Positions 1-5,353 of a stretch of DNA of 8,046 nt are shown here, piece by piece (the stretch's first letter is position 1; every line of letters begins with the position of its first letter). Origin of the DNA: an uncultured Ruminococcus sp. (lineage in GTDB: Bacteria; Bacillota; Clostridia; Oscillospirales; Ruminococcaceae); NCBI GenBank assembly GCA_937901485.1, contig CALGTT010000284.1, positions 1-8,046 of the forward strand. The letters are read 5' to 3'. Both the position numbers and the translations under genes were made by a program. Under the pieces are notes generated by a model that saw only the letters and a list, made by a program, of their open reading frames with translations, made no database searches and was not told the DNA's origin.

Positions 1-1
1 A

Positions 2-53
2 TCCCTCCCCCGCTTTGCGGGGGAGGTGCCGCCGAACGGCGGCGGGGGGGGGA
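2..53. repeat. Small GC-rich palindromic (REP/MITE-like) element with two alternative folds
   Basis: Two adjacent hairpins are visible. The first has a perfect 10-bp stem (4-13 with 17-26, loop TTT). The second has a 6-bp stem (28-33 with 38-43, loop GAAC). A run of nine G at 44-52 plus A53 can instead pair with 2-11 (one T-G wobble), enclosing the second hairpin, so the first hairpin and the outer stem exclude each other. The ends therefore form an imperfect terminal inverted repeat. This matches the general look of short intergenic palindromic repeats in Clostridia. No second copy lies in this window, so its repetitive nature is inferred. It could also be part of a terminator of a gene to the left, but no T tract follows it on either strand. 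Confidence 0.5.
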
Positions 54-152
54 GCTTAGTTTATCTACAGGGGTTAAAGGGATTAGTATAAGAAACATCA
101 TCAGGCTTTCACTTTTACAAGCTATAAGAATCACGCATTTACACCACATACA

Positions 153-194
153 AAAAGCGTATTTCAAGGCATTGTATCCTTGAAATACGCTTTT
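153..194 (-). terminator. Rho-independent terminator of secDF
   Basis: A perfect 17-bp inverted repeat (153-169 with 178-194) with an 8-nt loop lies 21 nt beyond the secDF stop codon. Read on the minus strand, the stem ends in TTTTT and then GTATG. The plus strand has TTTTGTTTT after the stem, so it may also stop rightward transcription, although no rightward gene is visible to its left. The T residues are partly inside the stem, as is common for bidirectional terminators. Confidence 0.85.
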
Positions 195-215
195 GTTTTG
201 GATCATCCAGCCGCT

Positions 216-2543
216 TTAAGCGGACTTCTTGCTGTAATCGCTGATGGTCTTGATGCCGCGCTTTTCATTCCACCATACCCACAGTGTCGGTGCGATGCAC
301 TGGGAGGAGAATGTACCTGCCAGCAGACCGAATACCATCGGCAGGGAGAAGCTCATGATGTCGTTTACATGGCATACACCTGCCACAACGCTGATGATGA
401 TCATGGTCGCCAGAGTTGTGATGGAAGTACGGATGGAACGGCGGAGTGTCTGGGATGCGCTGATGTTGACCAGCTCTGCAATGGTGCTCTTCTTCGGGAG
501 CAGTGCCTGATTCTCACGGATTCTGTCATACACAACGATGGTGTTGTTGATGGAGTAACCGAAGATGGTCAGCAGAACTGCCATGAAGTTTGCATTGATC
601 TCAAAGCCGCACAGAACGAATGAACCATATGCAATGATGATGTCGTGCAGCAGTGCCACGATCGTAAAGATACCGGCGGACCAGCCGCTGACCTTCTTGA
701 ATCGCAGTGCGATGTAGATGATGAGCAGGAGTGCTGCAAACAGTACTGCCACGATGCACTTGCCGAAGAATTCCTTACCGGAGGACGGGCTGACATCGTT
801 GCTGTCAAGCATCTCAACACCTGCATCCGGATAGGTCTCCTGTACACAGGCAAGCATCTGATCCTGCAGATCTGCGCTCAGACCTTCGTTATAGCTGAAG
901 GAAACGGTCAGTGTGTTGGTATCCGCATCAAAGCTCTCACCGGTCTGGAGGGTGATGGGTGTACCGAGGATCTCCTCGATCTCTGCCTTGCACGCGTTCT
1001 CGTCAATGTCGCCGGTGTAGGAGTAGGATACGATCGTACCGCCCTTGAAGTCAATGGCAACCTCTACGCCGAGGAAGCTTGTGCAGAGAGAAAGCACGAT
1101 CAGGATGGATGCGATGGTGAAGTAAACCTTCTTCATACCGCTGAAGTTAAAGGTTCTGGGTGCTTTGTACTTGTCCTTGTTGTAGCCGTACAGCTCAGGC
1201 TTCTGGAAGCACTTGAACTTTGCAAGGGACATGGTCATGAGTCTTGCTGCGCCCACGCCCATGATGAAGTTGAGGATAACGCCGACGAGCAGTGTGAAGC
1301 CGAAGGAGTATACAAAGCCCTCAGTGGTAGAACCGAACATGAAGAAGATGGTCTTGTCGAGGATCTTGGTCAGCGGGTTGGTGTTCGTGCCGAATGCACC
1401 CATGAGGATGACAGCCACGATCGCCAGTGTCAGGTTACCGTCAAGGATCGCAGAGAATGCGTTCTTGTAGCCGGCACGCAGGGAAGTCTCCACGGATCTG
1501 CCCTTTGCCAGCTCCTCACGGATACGCTCTGCGGTGATGATGTTACAGTCAACGCCCATACCAACGGACAGGATGATACCTGCGATACCGGGGATGGTAA
1601 GCGTGGAGCTGGGCATGAAGCCGAACCAGCCGGAAACGGCTGCGAGCATACCTGCTACCTGACCGATCAGACCGACAACTGCCACAAAACCGGGCAGGCG
1701 GTAGAGGACGAGCATGTAGATGCAGATGAATACGAGTGCGATCAGACCGCTGAGCACCATTGCATAGAGTGCGCCTGCGCCCAGTGTCGGGGACAGCGTC
1801 TTGGTGCTGGTGGTCTTCAGAGAGAAGGGCAGTGCACCGGAGGTGATCTGATCTGCCAGCTTCTTTGCAGATTCTGCGTCAAAATTACCGGTGATGACAG
1901 CCTCGCCGTTGCCGATGGTCTCATTTACCGTCGCGCTCGATACGCACATATCATCCATCCAGATGGAGATATAGCCGCCGTTTGCTGCCTGTGCAGCGGT
2001 TGCGGTCGCAAATGCCTTCGCGCCCTCATCGTCAAGCTTGAGCTGTACAACCCACTTGGAATTCTGGCTGTCATAGCCGGGAGTCGCTTCAACCACGCGT
2101 GCGCCGGTCAGAATGGCTTCGCCGTTCGCTTCCTGACCGTAGCGGAAGGTCAGCTCGGACATCTGTCCCAGCTCCTCCACAGCGGCGGTCGGATCAAAGT
2201 TCTCCTCGCCGGACTGCCACGGGAAACGCACGATAATGCGGCTGTTGTTGTAGTCCACATAGGTTTCGCTGTCGTTGATATTGAGCGATACCAGACGCAT
2301 GTTGATGACCTGCAGTGCAGCGTCCATCTGCTCCTCTGTCGCATCCATATCATTTTCCGGTTCAAACGTGATGTCCACACCGCCCTGAATGTCGATACCC
2401 AGTCGGATATCCTCCAGACCGTGGACATAGGTGGTCTTGATGTCGCCGTAATATGTAGAAATGCCGAGCACTGTGGAGAGTGCAAACGCCATGATCACGA
2501 TAAAGGTGACAAAAAAGACTGATTTTCCTGCATTTTTCTTCAC
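216..2543 (-). CDS. secDF: SecDF fusion, Sec translocon accessory membrane protein
   Basis: SecD and SecF fused in one 775-residue protein; SecDF uses the proton gradient to help SecYEG/SecA complete export across the membrane. The SecD half has TM1 at about 9-29, motif LGIDIQGG at 48-55, an extracytoplasmic P1 domain to about 250, then TM2-6, with GMGVDCNIITAERIREEL at 328-345 holding relay Asp332. The SecF half begins with TM7 at about 471-491, has DFKGGT at 498-503, a P4 domain to about 590, then TM8-12. The motif FGYSINNTIVVYDRIREN (661-678) has Asn667 where most SecF proteins have Asp; the partner Arg702 (QTLRR) is kept. An extra stretch lies between TM5 and TM6 (about 386-407). The start is GTG, supported by AGGAGG at 2551-2556, 7 nt upstream. 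The gene has its own promoter, a palindrome in its leader, and a terminator. It lies downstream of tatD with a 158-nt gap. The family assignment is certain; full proton coupling is not. Confidence 0.97.
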   Translation of the reverse strand: MKKNAGKSVFFVTFIVIMAFALSTVLGISTYYGDIKTTYVHGLEDIRLGIDIQGGVDITFEPENDMDATEEQMDAALQVINMRLVSLNINDSETYVDYNNSRIIVRFPWQSGEENFDPTAAVEELGQMSELTFRYGQEANGEAILTGARVVEATPGYDSQNSKWVVQLKLDDEGAKAFATATAAQAANGGYISIWMDDMCVSSATVNETIGNGEAVITGNFDAESAKKLADQITSGALPFSLKTTSTKTLSPTLGAGALYAMVLSGLIALVFICIYMLVLYRLPGFVAVVGLIGQVAGMLAAVSGWFGFMPSSTLTIPGIAGIILSVGMGVDCNIITAERIREELAKGRSVETSLRAGYKNAFSAILDGNLTLAIVAVILMGAFGTNTNPLTKILDKTIFFMFGSTTEGFVYSFGFTLLVGVILNFIMGVGAARLMTMSLAKFKCFQKPELYGYNKDKYKAPRTFNFSGMKKVYFTIASILIVLSLCTSFLGVEVAIDFKGGTIVSYSYTGDIDENACKAEIEEILGTPITLQTGESFDADTNTLTVSFSYNEGLSADLQDQMLACVQETYPDAGVEMLDSNDVSPSSGKEFFGKCIVAVLFAALLLIIYIALRFKKVSGWSAGIFTIVALLHDIIIAYGSFVLCGFEINANFMAVLLTIFGYSINNTIVVYDRIRENQALLPKKSTIAELVNISASQTLRRSIRTSITTLATMIIISVVAGVCHVNDIMSFSLPMVFGLLAGTFSSQCIAPTLWVWWNEKRGIKTISDYSKKSA

Positions 2544-2599
2544 AATCTAACCTCCTGCCGGATACACCTCCGCACGGGGAGCATGTTCCGAAATTTTTC

Positions 2600-2617
2600 T
2601 CGTGAAATATTTCACGA
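2600..2617. promoter_or_regulatory. 18-bp perfect palindrome in secDF leader, Rex- or Crp/Fnr-like operator candidate
   Basis: TCGTGAAATATTTCACGA is a perfect 18-bp palindrome. It begins 11 nt downstream of the secDF -10 box, so it would cover roughly +5 to +22 of the transcript, a typical place for a repressor. It differs from the Rex redox-repressor consensus TTGTGAANNNNTTCACAA only at the second base of each arm. It also contains GTGA-N6-TCAC, the core of Crp/Fnr-type sites. Which protein binds, if any, is inference. In RNA the same bases could form a 7-bp hairpin with an AUAU loop; no T tract follows, so it is not a terminator. Confidence 0.55.
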
Positions 2618-2628
2618 CAATTACTATT

Positions 2629-2657
2629 ATTATAGTACAATTTCGCCATAAAGTCAA
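2629..2657 (-). promoter_or_regulatory. SigA-type promoter of secDF
   Basis: On the minus strand, TTGACT (2652-2657) is followed by a 17-nt spacer and a perfect TATAAT (2629-2634). This is a near-consensus housekeeping promoter. The start of transcription should fall near 2621-2622, giving a leader of about 80 nt before the GTG start of secDF. It shows that secDF can be expressed independently of the tatD operon, although no terminator separates the two, so readthrough is also possible. Confidence 0.85.
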
Positions 2658-2701
2658 TAGCTTATGTGAAAGTTACATGAAATTTTGGCGCGATCTTCCT
2701 G

Positions 2702-3475
2702 TCAGCGGTCAATGCCGAACAGTTTTCTGCCGTTCTCACAGCAAAGGTCGATCAGCTTCTGTGTATCCATCCCCTTGATTTCAGCGGCTTTCTCCGCAGT
2801 ATGGGCGATCAGGCTGCTGTCGCAGCGTTTTCCCCTGAACGGAACGGGAGCCATATAGGGGCAGTCCGTTTCGAGCAGAAAGCGTTCCGCGGGGAGCATC
2901 TCCAGCACCTCCAGAGCTTTGCGCGCATTCTTGAACGTCAGCACGCCGGTAAAGCTGATATACAGTCCGAGGGAAAGGATCTCCTTTGCGGTTTCTGCCG
3001 AGCCGCTGTAACAGTGCATCACGCCGCGCGGACGGTATTCGCGCAGGATCTCCATGGCATCGCCGATGGCATCGCGCACATGGAGGATCACCGGCAGGTC
3101 AAGCTCCTTTGCCAGTGCAAGCTGTGCGGTAAAGACGGCTTTCTGCTTTTCCGGATCACAGCCGTCATAGTGATAGTCCAGCCCGATCTCACCGATGGCA
3201 CGCACCTTTGGGTTTTCCTGTGCGATGCGGCGGATCTGTGCAAGCCAGTCCTCCGGCAGGTCATCCACGCATTCCGGATGCACGCCGGCGGCGGCATGGA
3301 TGTAGTCATAGCGGTCTGCAAGTGCGGCACAGTCCGCAGAATCCTGCACACTGCATCCGGCAAGCATCACCAGCTCCACGCCGCGCCGGGGAAGCTCCGC
3401 AAGCAGGGTATCCCTGTCCTCGTCAAAGGCGCGGTCGGTGTAGTGCGCATGGGTATCAAAAATATTCGTATACAA
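2702..3475 (-). CDS. tatD: TatD-family metal-dependent deoxyribonuclease
   Basis: A 257-residue protein of usual TatD length with the amidohydrolase-type metal-binding set: DTHAH (7-11, ligands His9 and His11), GVHP (64-67), GEIGLDYH with Glu96, LHVRDA with His132, MHCYSGS with His154, and ETDCPYMAP with Asp204. The family cleaves DNA with divalent metals and is cytosolic; roles in DNA repair and degradation have been reported, and the true substrate varies. The PFRGKRC segment (212-218) has Phe where many members have His. The start is TTG: it lies 2 nt after the TAA of the LCP-like gene and 7 nt after GGAGG (3483-3487), which sits within the end of that gene, so translation is probably coupled. 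The MYTNIFDTHAH start fits the family N-terminus. No terminator follows before the secDF promoter. Confidence 0.95.
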   Translation of the reverse strand: MYTNIFDTHAHYTDRAFDEDRDTLLAELPRRGVELVMLAGCSVQDSADCAALADRYDYIHAAAGVHPECVDDLPEDWLAQIRRIAQENPKVRAIGEIGLDYHYDGCDPEKQKAVFTAQLALAKELDLPVILHVRDAIGDAMEILREYRPRGVMHCYSGSAETAKEILSLGLYISFTGVLTFKNARKALEVLEMLPAERFLLETDCPYMAPVPFRGKRCDSSLIAHTAEKAAEIKGMDTQKLIDLCCENGRKLFGIDR

Positions 3476-3477
3476 GC

Positions 3478-4419
3478 TTATTCCTCCGTTTCAGCGGGTG
3501 CATCGGAGGGCGCAGTTTCCGCCGCAGGTGCAGGCGGCTGGGTGGGTGCGGTTTCCTCGAAGAATTCCTTCACGCCGTCATAGAAATTGCTGTCAAGGAT
3601 GAACACCTCGCTTTCCTCGTCGAGCGTTCCTGTCGCAACGCGGAACACACCGATGGTATTGCCGTACTTGTACATATATTTAAGTGCGTTCTTTTTGTTG
3701 TCATAGTCAAGGGCGGAGATATCCGTCTGCATCATGTTGATGAGCGTCTTGAAGTTGGCATCCATCGAGGAGGCAATGCGCTCATAATTGGTCTGGTTGA
3801 CCATATCGCTGATGAGGTCGGCTGTCAGTGCGCTGCGCTCCACCTCGCCCTGATCGAACAGGGGGTAGGTAATGAGCTTTTCGATCTGCGGCGGGCCGAG
3901 GTACTGCGGCTCTGCGCTGTCCGTGAAGCCCTTTGTGCCGGTGGGCACTTCGTAGTACGCACCGCCGAAGATATTGCAGATCTTCTGGAAACCCTCGGAA
4001 TTGAGGATGATGTAGCGGTCGGGGGTGATCTGTGTTTCGTTGACTACGGCACTGATGGCATTATTGATGCCGCCGTTGCTGTAGAAGCCGGACAGGGTAT
4101 CCTGTCTGCCGTCCACAACGGAGAGCATGTTTTTCGGCAGACCTACGAACATGACCTCTTTTTCACCGGGGCGCACACGCGCCAGCAGGAAGGTAAGGGG
4201 TTCATGGTCATTTGCCTCATCGAGCACGAACAGCAGCGTGAAATCATCCTCCGCCGTCGGCTTTTTGTTGCTGCTCACCATCTGCTGGATGCCGCCGCCG
4301 TCATCGTCGAGCTTGCTGAACAGAAAGGATGCGATACCGCCGATGCCGGCAATGGCAAGCAGGAATGCCAGCAAAAACGGGATGGCTACATGTCCGCCCT
4401 TCTTTTTTCTTTTTCCCAT
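3478..4419 (-). CDS. Membrane-anchored LCP (LytR-CpsA-Psr)-like protein, apparently lacking catalytic residues
   Basis: A 313-residue protein with a basic N-terminus (MGKRKKK), one membrane segment at about 11-36, an LCP-like extracellular domain at about 58-230, and a Pro/Ala/Glu-rich tail from 289. LCP enzymes transfer lipid-linked glycopolymers to peptidoglycan. Family features visible are the VGLPKN strand (92-97), GFYSNGGINNAI (111-122) in place of the NaAYxxGG region, and YIILNSEGFQKICNIFGG (136-153). The usual PRD motif reads PKN (95-97), the SDT motif is replaced by HEPLT (72-76), and the arginine-rich RxR segment is not evident, so phosphotransferase activity is doubtful. The start is chosen at 4419 because AGGAGG (4425-4430) lies 5 nt upstream; a longer reading from TTG at 4485 lacks support. 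It overlaps nothing but is tightly followed by tatD. A divergent LCP homologue is most likely; an unrelated membrane protein is possible. Confidence 0.7.
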   Translation of the reverse strand: MGKRKKKGGHVAIPFLLAFLLAIAGIGGIASFLFSKLDDDGGGIQQMVSSNKKPTAEDDFTLLFVLDEANDHEPLTFLLARVRPGEKEVMFVGLPKNMLSVVDGRQDTLSGFYSNGGINNAISAVVNETQITPDRYIILNSEGFQKICNIFGGAYYEVPTGTKGFTDSAEPQYLGPPQIEKLITYPLFDQGEVERSALTADLISDMVNQTNYERIASSMDANFKTLINMMQTDISALDYDNKKNALKYMYKYGNTIGVFRVATGTLDEESEVFILDSNFYDGVKEFFEETAPTQPPAPAAETAPSDAPAETEE

Positions 4420-4520
4420 AGCGTCCTCCTTGATTTTCTGATTATCATTCTGATCGGTAAAAGCCGCATTCCACTTTTTCCGCAATGCTTGTGCAGTTTA
4501 TGAAAGTTTACGCTTTCCCC

Positions 4521-4549
4521 TTGCATTTTTAGAAATATGATGGTATAAT
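4521..4549 (+). promoter_or_regulatory. Rightward extended -10 promoter, antisense to the SLOG gene
   Basis: TTGCAT (4521-4526), a 17-nt spacer, and a perfect TATAAT (4544-4549) preceded by TGG, giving an extended -10. Transcription would start near 4556 and run rightward into the 3' end of the SLOG gene, which is on the opposite strand. No plus-strand gene begins here. The -35 matches consensus at only three of six bases, but extended -10 promoters tolerate this. It could drive an antisense RNA or be a chance match. Confidence 0.5.
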
Positions 4550-4564
4550 GTTAGTATGCGTCAA
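4534..4564 (-). promoter_or_regulatory. Weak candidate promoter of the LCP-like gene
   Basis: On the minus strand, TTGACG (4559-4564, overlapping the SLOG stop codon) is followed by CATATT (4534-4539) after a 19-nt spacer. The spacing is longer than ideal and the -10 matches at four of six positions. No better leftward promoter was found between the SLOG stop and the LCP-like start, so that gene may instead be read through from the SLOG promoter. Confidence 0.2.
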
Positions 4565-5136
4565 AAACTGTATCGCTCCACCTCCCAGCCCACGGGCTGA
4601 CGGGGCTGTTCAAGGCAGATGCGGCAGCGGGCAAGCTGCTGCTTTTCTGCATAATGGTAGGTCTGCATCGAACCGGAGCGTCCCTTGCAGCAAACCGCAA
4701 GGATCGCCGCAGAGTGATCCACCATGTAGCGGTTGCGTGCACCGAATATGCCGTAATCGCGATAACTGCCGGGCAGCATCACAAGCGCATCTGCATTTGC
4801 GAGCATGTACTCCAGACGGGGCATACTGTAGCCGCGGACGCGGAAGAATTCCCGGTAATCCGTGCACGGCTGTACACCAATGACAACGATCGCCGGATCA
4901 GTTTCCCGCAGCCGGAACAGATGCTCTGCTGCATAATAGTCAATACCGTCTGCAAGTCCGGTGTAAAAATGCGTGTATCCCTTTTTGACGGCAACCTCAA
5001 TACAAAGATGCAGCATGTTCAGCAGATGTGTCAGTGCCTCTCCCTGCGGAAGCTTTTCAGGTCTGTGTCCTGTAAAGCAGAGTGCCCGTTCACGCGGAAC
5101 GTGTGCAGGCGGCAAATGCGCCGGATTTGCCTGCAT
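4561..5136 (-). CDS. SLOG-family protein of the YpsA/DUF1273 group
   Basis: A 191-residue soluble protein with the Rossmann-like SLOG fold signature: CFTGHRPEKLP (20-30), FYTGLADGIDYYAAE (57-71), and FGARNRYMVDHS (131-142), followed by AVCCKGRSGSMQTYHYAEKQ (147-166), the position of the usual small-residue ligand loop. SLOG proteins are predicted to bind nucleotides or related small ligands; B. subtilis YpsA has been linked to cell division, but the biochemical role of this group is not settled. No transmembrane segment or added effector domain is seen. The start is ATG with AGGGGGGG (5143-5150) as ribosome site, 6 nt upstream. It is divergent from alr and has its own promoter. It lies 141 nt upstream of the LCP-like gene on the same strand. 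A rightward promoter points antisense into its 3' end. Confidence 0.88.
   Translation of the reverse strand: MQANPAHLPPAHVPRERALCFTGHRPEKLPQGEALTHLLNMLHLCIEVAVKKGYTHFYTGLADGIDYYAAEHLFRLRETDPAIVVIGVQPCTDYREFFRVRGYSMPRLEYMLANADALVMLPGSYRDYGIFGARNRYMVDHSAAILAVCCKGRSGSMQTYHYAEKQQLARCRICLEQPRQPVGWEVERYSF
4621..4646 (+). terminator. Terminator-like hairpin on the antisense strand of the SLOG gene
   Basis: On the plus strand, GCGGCAGC (4621-4628) can pair with GCTGCTGC (4635-4642) across a 6-nt loop, with one G-T wobble, and TTTT follows at 4643-4646. Together with the rightward promoter at 4521-4549 this would bound an RNA of about 90 nt. The T tract is short and the bases are also coding on the other strand, so this may be chance. 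Confidence 0.2.
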
Positions 5137-5167
5137 TATTATCCCCCCCTGAAAATTGTTTGTAAGA

Positions 5168-5192
5168 AGGCAGTCTCTGTATAGTGCTGCCT
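5168..5192 (-). other. Inverted repeat in the SLOG gene leader
   Basis: AGGCAG (5168-5173) and CTGCCT (5187-5192) form a 6-bp stem with a 13-nt loop in the expected 5' leader of the SLOG gene, between its -10 box and its ribosome site. It is not followed by a convincing T tract. It could be a leader hairpin or a chance repeat; it matches no riboswitch I know. Confidence 0.3.
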
Positions 5193-5210
5193 GAATTGCA
5201 AATCTATTTT

Positions 5211-5239
5211 ATTATAGCATACCTGCGCCAAAATCACAA
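5211..5239 (-). promoter_or_regulatory. Promoter of the SLOG gene with extended -10
   Basis: On the minus strand, TTGTGA (5234-5239), a 17-nt spacer, and a perfect TATAAT (5211-5216) preceded by TGC. The transcript would start near 5204, leaving a leader of roughly 68 nt before the ATG. It is divergent from alr, and the two genes share 217 nt of upstream DNA. Confidence 0.8.
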
Positions 5240-5281
5240 GGGGAAAACGTAATTTTTTTCAATTATTACAATTCTGTTCCC

Positions 5282-5302
5282 GTTTCGATACCATTTCGAA
5301 AC
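5282..5302. promoter_or_regulatory. Inverted repeat upstream of alr, operator candidate
   Basis: Arms GTTTCGA (5282-5288) and TCGAAAC (5296-5302) are perfect inverted repeats separated by 7 nt. The repeat lies 52-72 nt before the alr start. It overlaps a weak possible alr promoter (TTACAA at 5266-5271, 17-nt spacer, TACCAT at 5289-5294), so a bound regulator could block alr transcription. The regulator is not known and I do not match the site to any named consensus. Confidence 0.4.
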
Positions 5303-5353
5303 TTTTTGGCACAGCAAAACGCGATTCTGAATCAAGAAAGGACTTGGAGCATC

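Noticed and set aside
645..2522. A 625-codon open frame on the plus strand opposite secDF
   Set aside because: The protein is rich in Cys, His and Asp with no recognisable domain or membrane pattern, and the opposite strand encodes an unmistakable SecDF. It is a by-product of the codon usage of secDF.
2600..2617. The leader palindrome as a transcription attenuator
   Set aside because: No T tract follows it on the minus strand (GAAAAATTTCGG follows), so an operator or a plain leader hairpin is more likely.
4420..4485. An N-terminal extension of the LCP-like protein starting at TTG 4485
   Set aside because: The extension contains the AGGAGG that serves the ATG at 4419, and the shorter start gives a normal basic N-terminus before the membrane segment.
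3208..4503. A 431-codon plus-strand open frame across tatD and the LCP-like gene
   Set aside because: It spans the junction of two minus-strand genes that have good ribosome sites and family motifs; its product has no coherent domain and starts inside tatD.
4654..5184. A 176-codon plus-strand open frame opposite the SLOG gene, downstream of the rightward promoter
   Set aside because: No ribosome site is evident and the composition is that of a complement of the SLOG coding sequence; the SLOG motifs on the other strand are clear.
5306..5353. An N-terminal extension of alanine racemase starting at TTG 5306
   Set aside because: No ribosome site precedes it, and the family normally begins near the RAWAEI segment that follows the ATG at 5354.
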